The notes under the pieces: model-generated
The model's input: only the letters and a program-made list of their open reading frames with translations
Database searches by the model: none
What the model was told of the DNA's origin: nothing
Shown here: positions 8,101 through 16,746 of the stretch, piece by piece
Numbering within the stretch: the first letter of the stretch is position 1
How the letters are laid out: each line of letters starts with the position of its first letter
Made by a program: the position numbers and the translations under genes
Assembly: GCF_000817785.2 (NCBI RefSeq)
Contig: NZ_JTCM02000045.1
Location: 1-50,616 of the forward strand
Reading direction: 5' to 3'
DNA length: 50,616 bases
Origin: Hassallia byssoidea VB512170
GTDB taxonomy: Bacteria > Cyanobacteriota > Cyanobacteriia > Cyanobacteriales > Nostocaceae

Positions 8101-9018
8101 ATGAAACGTGTATTAGTACTTTATTACACCCAATCGGGTGATGTACTTCGCGCTGCGGAGTCTTTTGTCAAATTTTTGGATACACCAGAAGTCGAACTTA
8201 CTTGGGAATGTATCAAACCAAAAGCTGATTACCCTTATCCCTGGAAATTGTACAAATTTTTTGACGTTTTTCCAGAATGTATTAATGAAGAACCACCGGA
8301 AATTTATCCGCCGAAGTTTGAGTCATCTAAAAAATTTGATTTAGTCATTGTTACTTATCAAGTTTGGTTTTTGGCACCAGCTTTACCGATTCAGGGCTTT
8401 CTCAAATCCGAGTATGCAAAAGTTCTAAAAGATACGAAAGTTATCACTTTAGTGGTGTGTCGGAATATGTGGCATTCAGCCTCAGAAACTATGAAGAAAA
8501 TGATTGCTGAGGTCGGAGGGATTCATATTGACAATGTTGTGGTGACTCATCAAGGTCCACCTTTGGCTACCTTTATTACTACGCCCCGGTTACTGTTAAC
8601 CGGAAAAAAGGATAAATTTTTGGGAACATTGCCGCCTGCGGGGGTGAAAGATGAGGATATTCATGCACTATCAAGATTCGGTAGGCAGATAGCAAATAAT
8701 CTGGCGGCATTGACTGATTCTTCTAATCAGCCATTGCTCAAAGGACTTGGTGCTGTTGAGGTCAATCGACGCTATATCATTCCAGAAATAATCGGACGAT
8801 TTGTATATAATCCTTGGGCAAAAATAGCTCGTTTTTTTGGTAAACCTGGAAGCTTGCGCCGACGACCCATTATATACCTATTTGCTATTCAGCTCGTCTT
8901 AGTCATTCCCATTGTGCTTCTATTTTCCCTAGTTTTTCGAGTTCTGTTTAATCCTTTGTTGAACAAAAAAATGGAGGCTTATGTTGACGTTCTTAAATCC
9001 CCATCTGCTGCTGGATAG
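8101..9018 (+). CDS. darA: DarA-like dialkylresorcinol condensing enzyme
   Basis: The 305-residue protein has a flavodoxin-like start (RVLVLYYTQSGD, residues 3-14). It also carries blocks characteristic of the DarA family: YPYPWKLYKFFDVFPE at about 45-60, YQVWFLAPALPIQGFL near 90-105 and VVCRNMWHSA near 120-130. The C-terminus has one hydrophobic segment (IIYLFAIQLVLVIPIVLLF) and would anchor it in the membrane. In characterised DAR pathways DarA and the ketosynthase DarB join two acyl-derived chains into a cyclohexanedione that becomes a 2,5-dialkylresorcinol. Related pairs occur in cyanobacterial alkylresorcinol clusters. The adjacent gene is a truncated DarB, so this enzyme may lack its partner. 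Family assignment is firm; activity in this strain is doubtful. Confidence 0.82.
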   Translation: MKRVLVLYYTQSGDVLRAAESFVKFLDTPEVELTWECIKPKADYPYPWKLYKFFDVFPECINEEPPEIYPPKFESSKKFDLVIVTYQVWFLAPALPIQGFLKSEYAKVLKDTKVITLVVCRNMWHSASETMKKMIAEVGGIHIDNVVVTHQGPPLATFITTPRLLLTGKKDKFLGTLPPAGVKDEDIHALSRFGRQIANNLAALTDSSNQPLLKGLGAVEVNRRYIIPEIIGRFVYNPWAKIARFFGKPGSLRRRPIIYLFAIQLVLVIPIVLLFSLVFRVLFNPLLNKKMEAYVDVLKSPSAAG

Positions 9019-9120
9019 GAAGACGTAGTAATTCGTTTTACCTATATCCATAAATGAAGCTTAATTGCCAAATTTACTCTTTTTTTAGTTTTTTGTTTTG
9101 TCACTTTCAAGGAGGATAAT

Positions 9121-9522
9121 ATGGGTTCTGCATACATTACAGGTCTTGGTGTTTTTCTACCCAACAACCCAGTTGATAATGAAAACATCGAAAATGTTCT
9201 GGGGATGATCAACGGTAAGCCCTCCCGAACCAAGTCAAGAATCTTGAGAAACAACGGCATCAAAACTCGACACTATGCCATCGATCCAAATACAGGCAAG
9301 CAAACTCACACCAATGCTCAATTAACAGCCGAAGCAGTGCGATCGCTATGTCCGTCAAATGAAAACTTTGACGGACGACTTATTCACTCGATGTTAATAA
9401 GCGTGTTGAAAATTTTGGAAATATTTGAATCATGGAAACCTTCAAAATTCCTAAATCTAAAGAACAGGTTATTCCCCAAGCTGAAAATCTGTTCAAGTCA
9501 GTTTTACTTGTGGGGCTGCTAG
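9121..9522 (+). pseudogene. darB: Truncated DarB-like beta-ketoacyl synthase III
   Basis: A strong aaggagg site precedes the ATG at 9121. The first 76 or so codons (SAYITGLGVFLPNNPVDN..., then PSRTKSRILRNNGIKTRHYA and NAQLTAEAVRSL) match the N-terminus of the FabH-like ketosynthase DarB. Homology stops near 9347 at a HIP1 octamer. The remaining codons are unrelated and run out of phase over the start of the desaturase gene. The active-site Cys, His and Asn of the thiolase fold, which lie further along, are all missing. A hairpin (tccgtcaaa/tttgacgga, 9351-9375) sits right after the break. About 250 codons appear to have been deleted. Confidence 0.8.
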
Positions 9523-10448
9523 TCGGTTCTTTTGCTCTGGCTTTGGTGGGTGTCACCAAAATAGATACTTATTTCTCTTCTAATTCCGAACCAATACACC
9601 TGGTAATTAAATGGGCGTTTGTTAGCGTTTTGGCAGTATTTAACTGCATTCTGCTGACGGGTATAGGAGTGATGGCACATGAGGGCATTCATGGGGTGTT
9701 ATTCAAAAGCAGGTTTTGGAATGACCTGTGGGGTGGAATATTGTCTGCCTTAGTTGTCTTCCTCCCTTTTTATGCGAACCGTGAATTTCATTTGACCCAC
9801 CATCGTTACACGCATCAGCCAGACTTAGATCCAGAGCAACCCTTGCATAACCACTCGTTTTGGTATGCATTTGCTATGGGAGGATTTATCGCCCTTTATC
9901 AACACTACAAAATAGTTGCAGCCAATCTATTAGGCGTGTTTTCGCTGAAGTGGAATAAGGTCTTTCGAGGTCTGAAAGATATTTGCTTTGTGGGTGTGGC
10001 TGTAGCTTTCTATTTTTATCTCCCCCCAATGCTGGGGATTTCCCTCTGGTATACAGTAGTTCCCACCTTCGTGTTAGTGCCGACGGTATATTCCTTCCGT
10101 GCGATGTGCGATCATTATGCCTTTGCACCTGCGGTTTCACCAGCCGCCAAGAAAAGCTTGGGTCGGGTAGTCAATATTGAAGATCAATCTGAGGATCTTC
10201 AAGGCGAGCAACTACAGATTGACAGCTGGTTAATCCTGACGAATCCAATGCTTACTTGGCTATGGAGCAACATTAACTATCAGCAGGTGCATCATCGGTA
10301 TCCTTACTTATCTTATCGATATCTGCCGGAAATTTTTGAAGCCACAAAGCACGAGCAGCCCTATGCAGTGGTGAACGGCTACTTCCTTTTTATAACTTCC
10401 GGAATTTTCATTTCACCCATCACCGTCATACGCATTGCTCCCGTCTAG
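9432..10448 (+). CDS. Membrane fatty-acid desaturase, copy 1 (altered C-terminus)
   Basis: Di-iron membrane desaturase or hydroxylase of 338 residues. It has all three histidine boxes: HEGIH at 83-87, HLTHH at 120-124 and QQVHH at 284-288. Hydrophobic segments lie at about 23-42, 62-82, 103-115, and two near 183-222. It would insert a double bond or hydroxyl in an acyl or aromatic-lipid chain. After YAVVNGYF (about 318) the last 20 residues are out-of-frame sequence from a second desaturase copy. Comparison with the tail of that copy indicates about 34 native residues were replaced. All metal ligands are retained, so activity is possible. The start overlaps the dead end of the truncated darB. 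Confidence 0.82.
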   Translation: METFKIPKSKEQVIPQAENLFKSVLLVGLLVGSFALALVGVTKIDTYFSSNSEPIHLVIKWAFVSVLAVFNCILLTGIGVMAHEGIHGVLFKSRFWNDLWGGILSALVVFLPFYANREFHLTHHRYTHQPDLDPEQPLHNHSFWYAFAMGGFIALYQHYKIVAANLLGVFSLKWNKVFRGLKDICFVGVAVAFYFYLPPMLGISLWYTVVPTFVLVPTVYSFRAMCDHYAFAPAVSPAAKKSLGRVVNIEDQSEDLQGEQLQIDSWLILTNPMLTWLWSNINYQQVHHRYPYLSYRYLPEIFEATKHEQPYAVVNGYFLFITSGIFISPITVIRIAPV

Positions 10449-11041
10449 ATCCTGAGGAACCTGTAAATAACCACCCCGTTTGGTTTGCTCTGATTGGGGG
10501 AGCCTTCATCGGTCTTTATATCCATTACAAAACACTTGCGGTCGATTTGTTGAGTGGGTCAAGAAAGCAGCAATATCAGGCGTTGAAAGATGTGTTTTGC
10601 TTAAGTATTGTAGGAGCTTTCTATTTTTATATTGTCCCGATCGCGGGAATTTCCATATTGTATACAGTTGTTCCGACTCTCCTGTTATTGCCATTGCTTT
10701 TTATGTTCCGTAACCTGTCGGAGCATCACGGCATTCCAGATCGGGTAAGAAAAAGCACACAACAAACAGAAAACCCAAATGTTGATAGCTGGATTATATT
10801 GACGAATCCCTTAATGACTTGGCTATGGAGCAACACCAATTATCATCAGGTACATCATCGGTATCCATATTTGTCTTACCGATATTTTCCGGAAATTTTT
10901 GAAGCCACCAAGCACGAGCAGCCCTATGCAGTGGTGAACGGCTACTTCCGTTGTACGATCAATTCGCTCAAGCGACCGTATTATGCAAGCGATGAAGACG
11001 TAAAGCCATTCTTGACGACTAAATCTGCTGTCAACTCCTAG
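10385..11041 (+). pseudogene. Membrane fatty-acid desaturase, copy 2 (N-terminal half deleted)
   Basis: From 10385 this frame reads PFYNFRNFHFTHHRHTH..., a close match to PFYANREFHLTHHRYTH of copy 1, and then runs parallel to copy 1 through HQVHHRYPYLSYRY to the stop at 11041. Histidine box 2 (HFTHH) and box 3 (HQVHH) are present. Box 1 (HExxH) and the first two membrane segments are absent, because the sequence begins at the recombination junction inside copy 1. It has no start of its own; a TTG at 10547 would give 164 residues lacking box 2 as well. The two copies were evidently tandem paralogues before an internal deletion. Confidence 0.85.
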
Positions 11042-11087
11042 GTTGCTTGTTTCACCTCAAGAGTAGGAACCGCCGAACCTAAGGAAG

Positions 11088-11115
11088 CAGCTGCCCTCTG
11101 TCTAGAGGGCAGCTG
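11088..11115. terminator. Perfect 12-bp hairpin after the desaturases
   Basis: cagctgccctct (11088-11099) and agagggcagctg (11104-11115) pair perfectly around a 4-base loop. No T-run follows, so it is either a weak terminator or an RNA-stabilising stem separating the lipid genes from devBCA. Confidence 0.55.
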
Positions 11116-11220
11116 ATTGATTGACATTACCAGAAGCGCCTCACGTTCGGTCAGTTTTCTAGATTATTTGCAGCTTTCAAATCAAGACTGTTAGTTTGTC
11201 ACCGATTCTTTGGGAATCCT

Positions 11221-12615
11221 ATGATTAACCTTGCTCAAGGTCTTTTGCTTGCTTTGGCAAGCAAATTTTTGGGGACAGCTATTTCGGGGGATGAGGTCAA
11301 TTTTCAGATGAAATTCAATACTTTTGGCAAACGAGTAGGGTGGTGGCTCATCCTTTTAGTAGTGGCTTGTGCTTCTATAACTAGCACCGTTGTTCTCTAC
11401 AGATTCCTGCCCATCCAGAATAGCGATCGCACTTCGTCACAAACCAAAGAAGCAACAGAAAGTACAATTGCTGTCAATGCCGTTGCTGCCTTGGGAGATT
11501 TGGAACCACAAGGAGAGGTTATTACCCTGTCGGCTCCCAATACTACACAAGGTTCGCGGGTTGACCAACTGCTTGTGGAACGGGGAGACAGTGTTAAGGC
11601 GGGGCAAGTAATTGCAATTCTTGACAGTCGCGATCGCCTGTCAGCTGCCCTCAAAAAAGCCCAAAAACAAGTCCTCGTTTCCCAAGCTCGTCTAGCACAG
11701 GTAAAAGCCGGAGCTAAACAGGGTGAGATTGATGCTCGCAAGGCGGACATTGGAAATATCTTGGCTGAACGGCGCGGACAAATTGCTACACAACAGGCAA
11801 CGATTCAGCGCTTGGAGGCTGAATTGCAGGGCGAAAAGCAAGCTCAAGCAGCGACGATTGAGCGTCTGGAGGCTGAATTGCAAAATGCTAAAACAGATTG
11901 CGATCGCTATGAGCGGTTATACTTTGAAGGTGCAGTAACAGAAATTGAGCGCGATCGCAAGTGTCTGGAACAAAAAACCGCGACTGAGCGCGTCAATGAG
12001 GCATCAGCTACCCTAAACCGGATTGTAAACAGTCGTCGAGAGCAGATTGCCGAAGCCAAAGCGACGAAGCAGCGGACAATTGACACTCTGCAACAGCAGC
12101 TAGCTGAAGCTAAAGCTACCTTAGAGCAGACGGCGGAAGTCCGTCCAGTAGACGTGGCAATTGCTTCTTCTGAACTTGAAAATGCCAAAGCATCTGTGCA
12201 ACAGGCTCAGGCAGAACTAGACCTAGCTTATGTGCGATCGCCCTCTTCTGGTCAAATTCTGAAAATTAACGCTCGTCCAGGAGAACTCGCCAGCGAAAAG
12301 GGAATTGTTGCATTAGGTCAAACCCAACAGATGTATGTGAAAGCAGAAGTCTATGAAACGGACATCGGTAAAGTCCGTGTAGGTCAACGAGCCATCATTA
12401 CTAGCAATGGGTTTAGTGCGAAGCTACACGGAACTGTAGACGAGATTGGTTTGGAAATTGGCAAAAAAGATGTTCTCGGTACTGACCCGGTAGCTGATGT
12501 AGATGCCAGAGTAGTGGAAGTCAGAATTCGCCTTGACCTAGCAGACAGCAAACTGGTTGCCGGCTTAACTAACTTAAAGGTGAAATCGATAATTGATACT
12601 TCCTCTGTTCGATAA
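11221..12615 (+). CDS. devB: DevB-family ABC exporter membrane fusion protein
   Basis: HlyD/DevB-type periplasmic adaptor of 464 residues (435 if the in-phase ATG at 11308 is used, which sits nearer the membrane anchor). The order is: N-terminal transmembrane anchor (WWLILLVVACASITSTVVLY), lipoyl-like half (GSRVDQLLVERGDSVKAGQV), a long coiled-coil hairpin at about 145-335, then the second lipoyl half and beta-barrel (AYVRSPSSGQILKINARPGE, KAEVYETDIGKVRVGQ). In Nostoc/Anabaena, DevBCA with TolC exports heterocyst glycolipids. Many paralogues exist for other substrates. It starts the devB-devC-devA-oxygenase operon and lies just downstream of the resorcinol/desaturase genes, a plausible substrate source. 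Confidence 0.92.
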   Translation: MINLAQGLLLALASKFLGTAISGDEVNFQMKFNTFGKRVGWWLILLVVACASITSTVVLYRFLPIQNSDRTSSQTKEATESTIAVNAVAALGDLEPQGEVITLSAPNTTQGSRVDQLLVERGDSVKAGQVIAILDSRDRLSAALKKAQKQVLVSQARLAQVKAGAKQGEIDARKADIGNILAERRGQIATQQATIQRLEAELQGEKQAQAATIERLEAELQNAKTDCDRYERLYFEGAVTEIERDRKCLEQKTATERVNEASATLNRIVNSRREQIAEAKATKQRTIDTLQQQLAEAKATLEQTAEVRPVDVAIASSELENAKASVQQAQAELDLAYVRSPSSGQILKINARPGELASEKGIVALGQTQQMYVKAEVYETDIGKVRVGQRAIITSNGFSAKLHGTVDEIGLEIGKKDVLGTDPVADVDARVVEVRIRLDLADSKLVAGLTNLKVKSIIDTSSVR

Positions 12616-12647
12616 AACACTACTTTTTCTACATACATAACAATTAA

Positions 12648-13814
12648 ATGAAAATATCCACAGCCTGGTTACAACTTAAGTATGAAAAACTCCGGTTATT
12701 AGTAGCACTAGGTGGAATTAGCTTCGCAGTAGTTTTGATATTTATGCAACTCGGCTTGCGTGCCGCTTTATTTGATAGTGCTGTCGCCCTGCATTCAAGA
12801 TTGCAAGGTGACATTTTTTTGGTCAGTCCTCGGTCTACCGCTTTGATTGCTATGGATAACTTTTCGGAACGCCGCTTATATCAATCTCTAGCTTTCGAGG
12901 AGGTAAAATCTGTTGTTGGGATCTATTTAGGTTTTGCACAATGGAAAAATCCCCAGACTAGAAATTATTGGCGCAACATATATGTGATCGGTTTTGAACT
13001 TGGCGATAAAGTATTTGATTTACCAGGTGTCAAGGAAAATTTAGATAAGCTGAAAATTCCAGATGTTGTTTTATTTGATGAAGCCTCTAGAGCCGAATTT
13101 GGTCCTATTGTTTCCGAATTTCAACGCCAGGGAATAGTCATTACAGAAATCGGAGACCGAGGTCCTAGCAATCGCCGAATTAGGGTAGAAGGATTATTTA
13201 AGTTAGGAACTTCCTTTGGAGCCGATGGCAATTTACTGACCAGCGATTTGAATTTTCTGCGGATTTTTCCCCAACGTTCCAAAGGATATATTAATCTAGG
13301 AATAATTAAATTAAAACCCGGTTATGATGTTATTAAAATCTGCGATAAATTAAAAACATATTATCCTCCAGATATCAAAGTTTTATCTAAACAAGAATTG
13401 ATGGAACAGGAAAAGAAATATTGGGATAGTAGTACTCCGATTGGGTTTGTTTTTGGTTTTGGTGTAGTTTTGGGAATAATAGTCGGGATTATTATTGTCT
13501 ATCAAATCCTATACAGCAACTTATCCGAGCATTTGGGTGAGTACGCAACTCTCAAAGCCATAGGATATAAACATTCTTACTTACTGTCTGTGGTTTTTCA
13601 AGAGTCGCTAATTTTAGCAATTTTCGGTTACATTCCTGGCTTTGTTATCGCTTCGGGAATGTATAACTTAGCTAGAAATGCCACACTTCTACCAGTTGCA
13701 ATGGAACTAACTAGAGCCTTGTTTGTATTGGTATTGACGTTTTTAATGTGTTTTAGTTCTGGGGCTATTGCTGTACGGAAACTCCAAGAGGCAGACCCGG
13801 CTGATATTTTTTAG
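12648..13814 (+). CDS. devC: DevC-family ABC exporter permease
   Basis: Permease of the MacB/DevC type, 388 residues. One transmembrane helix lies near the N-terminus (LLVALGGISFAVVLIFMQLG). A large periplasmic domain follows at about 45-255, and three more helices are clustered at the C-terminus (from about 265, including GFVFGFGVVLGIIVGIIIVY). The ending RKLQEADPADIF is typical of the family. It dimerises and couples ATP hydrolysis by DevA to substrate transfer from the outer leaflet to the DevB-TolC conduit. It follows devB by 32 bases and precedes devA by 14 bases, one transcription unit. Confidence 0.93.
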   Translation: MKISTAWLQLKYEKLRLLVALGGISFAVVLIFMQLGLRAALFDSAVALHSRLQGDIFLVSPRSTALIAMDNFSERRLYQSLAFEEVKSVVGIYLGFAQWKNPQTRNYWRNIYVIGFELGDKVFDLPGVKENLDKLKIPDVVLFDEASRAEFGPIVSEFQRQGIVITEIGDRGPSNRRIRVEGLFKLGTSFGADGNLLTSDLNFLRIFPQRSKGYINLGIIKLKPGYDVIKICDKLKTYYPPDIKVLSKQELMEQEKKYWDSSTPIGFVFGFGVVLGIIVGIIIVYQILYSNLSEHLGEYATLKAIGYKHSYLLSVVFQESLILAIFGYIPGFVIASGMYNLARNATLLPVAMELTRALFVLVLTFLMCFSSGAIAVRKLQEADPADIF

Positions 13815-13828
13815 CGTATTCTTAGATA

Positions 13829-14542
13829 TTGAGATTTATGCCACCCATTGTTATTCGCAATCTTAACCATTACTTTGGCAAAGGCTCACTACGCAAACAG
13901 GTTTTATTTGACATTAACCTAGAAATTAAAGCTGGTGAAATTATCATTATGACGGGGCAATCGGGGTCAGGAAAAACGACTTTATTATCGTTAATAGGAG
14001 CTTTACGCTCTGTTCAAAAGGGAAGTTTGAGAGTTTTAGAGCAAGAACTTCTGGGAGCGAATGAAGACCAAATGGTGTGGGTACGTCGGCGAATTGGCTA
14101 TATTTTTCAAGCTCACAATTTGTTGCAGTTCATGACTGCCCGACAGAACGTACAAATGTCAGTTGAACTGCATGAAAATATTTCTGCCCGTGAAGCTCGT
14201 ACCAAGGCTGAAGCAATACTCAAGGCAGTTGGTTTGGGGGAGCGAGTTAACTATTACCCTCATAATCTCTCAGGCGGACAAAAGCAGCGAGTAGCGATCG
14301 CCCGTGCTTTGGTGAGTCGTCCCCAATTGGTTTTAGCAGACGAACCGACTGCGGCATTAGACAGCAAAACTGGTCGAGAAGTTGTAGACCTAATGCAGCA
14401 TTTGGCTAGAGAACAAGGTTGCACCATCATGCTTGTAACTCACGACAATCGGATTTTGGATATTGCTGACCGCATCCTTCATATGGAAGATGGTCGGCTG
14501 GTAAAAGAAACGGTGGCAGATCGTCTCGCTTCTACCAACTAA
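13829..14542 (+). CDS. devA: DevA-family ABC exporter ATP-binding protein
   Basis: ATPase of 237 residues in the LolD/MacB/DevA class. Visible motifs are Walker A GQSGSGKTT at about 44-52, a Q-loop YIFQAHNLL, the signature LSGGQKQRVAIARALV, Walker B LVLADEPTAALD and the switch His in MLVTHDN. It powers the DevB-DevC exporter encoded immediately upstream. The gene is followed by a carotenoid-oxygenase homologue only 40 bases downstream, unusual company for devA, so that gene may belong to the same mRNA. Confidence 0.94.
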   Translation: MRFMPPIVIRNLNHYFGKGSLRKQVLFDINLEIKAGEIIIMTGQSGSGKTTLLSLIGALRSVQKGSLRVLEQELLGANEDQMVWVRRRIGYIFQAHNLLQFMTARQNVQMSVELHENISAREARTKAEAILKAVGLGERVNYYPHNLSGGQKQRVAIARALVSRPQLVLADEPTAALDSKTGREVVDLMQHLAREQGCTIMLVTHDNRILDIADRILHMEDGRLVKETVADRLASTN

Positions 14543-14582
14543 AACCAATCTCAAACACTAAGCTTTTAATCGAGGAAAAATT

Positions 14583-16022
14583 GTGCAAAATAAATTATTT
14601 CCAACTTGGGCAAAGGCAATTACCCAACCAGCGACTGAATTTGGTTTAACACCCCTGCCTGTTATTACTGGTGCCATTCCCACAGGGTTACGGGGTTCTT
14701 TATATTACAACGGTCCGGCACGGCTAGAGCGCGGCGGAAGACGAGCGGGACATTGGTTTGATGGGGATGGGGCAGTTCTGGCGGTTCATTTCACCGATAC
14801 AGGTGCTACTGGGGTTTATCGTTACGTACAAACAGCGGGATACCAAGCCGAAGAAAAAGCTGGAAAGTTTTTGTTCGAGACTTATGGGATGACGCCACGA
14901 GTACCGATTTGGAAACAGTTGGGTGCGCGACCAAAGAATTGTGCAAACATTTCCGTGATGGCATTGCCTGATAAGCTGTTGGCGCTCTGGGAGGGGGGTC
15001 TACCCCATGCGCTTGACTTGGTTAACCTAGAGACTTTTGGACTCGATAATTTAGGAGGGCTAGCTGATAGCGGAGCTTATGCGGCTCATCCGAAGCTTGA
15101 CCCACAAACACAAGCGATTTACAACTTTGGGGTAACTTATGGGGTAAAAGCAGTGTTGCATATTTACCAGTGCGATCGCGCCGGTCAGATTCAACAACAA
15201 GCTGAAATAGAACTTGATGGTCTGCCCTTGATACATGATTTTGTGCTGGCTGGTAATTATCTGGTGTTTTTCATTCCTCCGGTGCGGCTAAATCCAGTGC
15301 CATACCTAGCAAGGATGGCTTGCTTCGGTGATTCCTTGCAATGGCAGAAAGAACAGGGAACACAGATTATAGTGATTGATAAAACTACGCTCAAAGTAGT
15401 CAGTCGTAGCACAGAGTCGCCTTGGTTCCAGTGGCATTTTGCCAATGGTTATACCGATGCTAGTGGCTGTGCCGTAGTACACCTCGTTCGCTATGAAGAT
15501 TTTCAGAGTAATCAGTTCAACAAAGAGGTGGCGACAGGTCAAACACGTACAATTGCCAAGGGAACGCTTTTTTCGATACGTCTAGACCCGCAATCGGGCA
15601 AGGCGATCGAAATGCGTCAACTGCTCGATCGCAGCTGCGCTTTTCCCAGCGTACCTCCAGATCGGGTGGGGCAAGAATCGCGCTTCACTTACTTATTAAT
15701 GCATCGGTTCGGGGTTGATATCGGTCAGGAATTGTATGGTGCGATCGCCCGTTTCGACCATCAAACCAAAACCCTCACCGAAGCAGACTTCGGTGACAAC
15801 CGTTATCCAATGAAAGCTATCTATGCTGTTGATGCTGAAAATCCTGAAAAAGGTTGGGTTTTAACTGTAGTATTTGACGGCAATTCTTGCAGTAGCGAAG
15901 TCTGGATATTTGAGCAAGAGCATCTTGATGCTGAACCAGTTTGCAGGCTGGCATTACCCAGTGTAGTTTCTTTTGGGTTTGGCGGAACCTGGAAATCCGC
16001 TTCAGTGGCAAACACTTTTTGA
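14583..16022 (+). CDS. Carotenoid-oxygenase family protein lacking one iron His
   Basis: Seven-bladed propeller enzyme of the carotenoid cleavage / apocarotenoid-15,15'-oxygenase family, 479 residues, usual length. Family blocks include GSLYYNGPARLERGG near the N-terminus and HWFDGDGA at about 57-64. Three of the four Fe(II)-binding histidines are present: H169 (YAAHPKLD), H218 (LIHDFVL) and H285 (FQWHFANGY). The fourth normally lies in a GFHGTW motif near the C-terminus; here the motif reads GFGGTW with Gly467 (codon ggc at 15981). Loss of a ligand should impair iron binding and oxygen activation. The GTG start has gagg upstream and the gene follows devA by 40 bases. It may be a dead enzyme or may bind rather than cleave apocarotenoids. 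Confidence 0.88.
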   Translation: MQNKLFPTWAKAITQPATEFGLTPLPVITGAIPTGLRGSLYYNGPARLERGGRRAGHWFDGDGAVLAVHFTDTGATGVYRYVQTAGYQAEEKAGKFLFETYGMTPRVPIWKQLGARPKNCANISVMALPDKLLALWEGGLPHALDLVNLETFGLDNLGGLADSGAYAAHPKLDPQTQAIYNFGVTYGVKAVLHIYQCDRAGQIQQQAEIELDGLPLIHDFVLAGNYLVFFIPPVRLNPVPYLARMACFGDSLQWQKEQGTQIIVIDKTTLKVVSRSTESPWFQWHFANGYTDASGCAVVHLVRYEDFQSNQFNKEVATGQTRTIAKGTLFSIRLDPQSGKAIEMRQLLDRSCAFPSVPPDRVGQESRFTYLLMHRFGVDIGQELYGAIARFDHQTKTLTEADFGDNRYPMKAIYAVDAENPEKGWVLTVVFDGNSCSSEVWIFEQEHLDAEPVCRLALPSVVSFGFGGTWKSASVANTF

Positions 16023-16133
16023 GGACATAAAGATGCAGAAGAAGTGCGATCTGTTGGGTGCGATCGCCTTTCTTTCTTTAGATATAATCCTACAGTCTAC
16101 CTATAAGCAAGATCCAAAAGCCAGCCCCTGATA

Positions 16134-16334
16134 TTAAAACCGCCACCAAGTTTTTTGCATGTAACTGAGAATCGCAAAAGCGAATGCCGCCAAAAATAAC
16201 AGCCAAATCACACCCCCCGGCATAAAACCAAGAATTCCAAAGCCTCTAAGTACCCAAACGGCGATCGCAATTCCAAAAAGGAAGCCGCAAGTTTGGGTTA
16301 ATAGACGATTTAATTTATTAGAAGATTGACTCAC
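16134..16334 (-). CDS. Small membrane protein, unknown
   Basis: Using the GTG at 16334, the product is 66 residues: a polar start (SQSSNKLNRLLTQTCG) and two hydrophobic helices (FLFGIAIAVWVLRGFG and GGVIWLLFLAAFAFAIL), ending SYMQKTWWRF. The frame is open to an ATG at 16394, which would add about 20 residues, but the shorter form begins at a natural polar boundary. This looks like a conserved cyanobacterial small membrane protein of unknown function. It is convergent with the carotenoid-oxygenase gene. No family name can be given. Confidence 0.6.
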   Translation of the reverse strand: MSQSSNKLNRLLTQTCGFLFGIAIAVWVLRGFGILGFMPGGVIWLLFLAAFAFAILSYMQKTWWRF

Positions 16335-16394
16335 GGAAAAAGCCCTCAGAACGCAACAGCTTATCAAAGCATAACGAAAAGGCAAAAACTTCAT

Positions 16395-16746
16395 AATTTT
16401 ACGTCATAGACGAGTAGTGTTAAAGGCTGTACTTTAAAGCTAGTTCAGTATTTTCCCATGAAGGGGGAAATTCATCATAAAATTACATACTTTTCCGTAA
16501 ATCTTGGGAATAATAACCTTAGAAGGAGTTTTTCCGGAAAATTTATTTATGGAAGTGGAACTACAATTAGTCGGTTGTCATCGATGAAGTTAAAGACTTT
16601 ACCTTCGGGTTCGCCAGTCGCTACAACGGGGGAAACCCCAACGCCAGGTGCCTCAACGGAGGGAACCTCCGCACGGCACTGGCGCAGCAACGCGCTGGCT
16701 CACATTTTAACTGCGTAAATGGGTTTGAGGAGTAACCAAAATCAAT
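16395..16746. other. Intergenic region with a dispersed GC-rich repeat
   Basis: About 350 bases without a convincing gene. Bases 16615-16700 contain the cgctacaacgggggaaaccc / ggcgcagcaacgcgctgg repeat type. Related pieces are seen near 35.23 kb, 41.70 kb and 50.26 kb. The short frames crossing it have repeat-derived composition. Confidence 0.6.

Noticed and set aside
11221-14542. Calling devBCA the heterocyst glycolipid exporter itself
   Set aside because: Many DevBCA paralogues exist in these genomes and no hgl genes are nearby, so only family-level assignment is justified.
16458-16718. 86-codon frame upstream of the SRPBCC gene
   Set aside because: Its second half is the dispersed GC-rich repeat, and no family match or ribosome site is evident.
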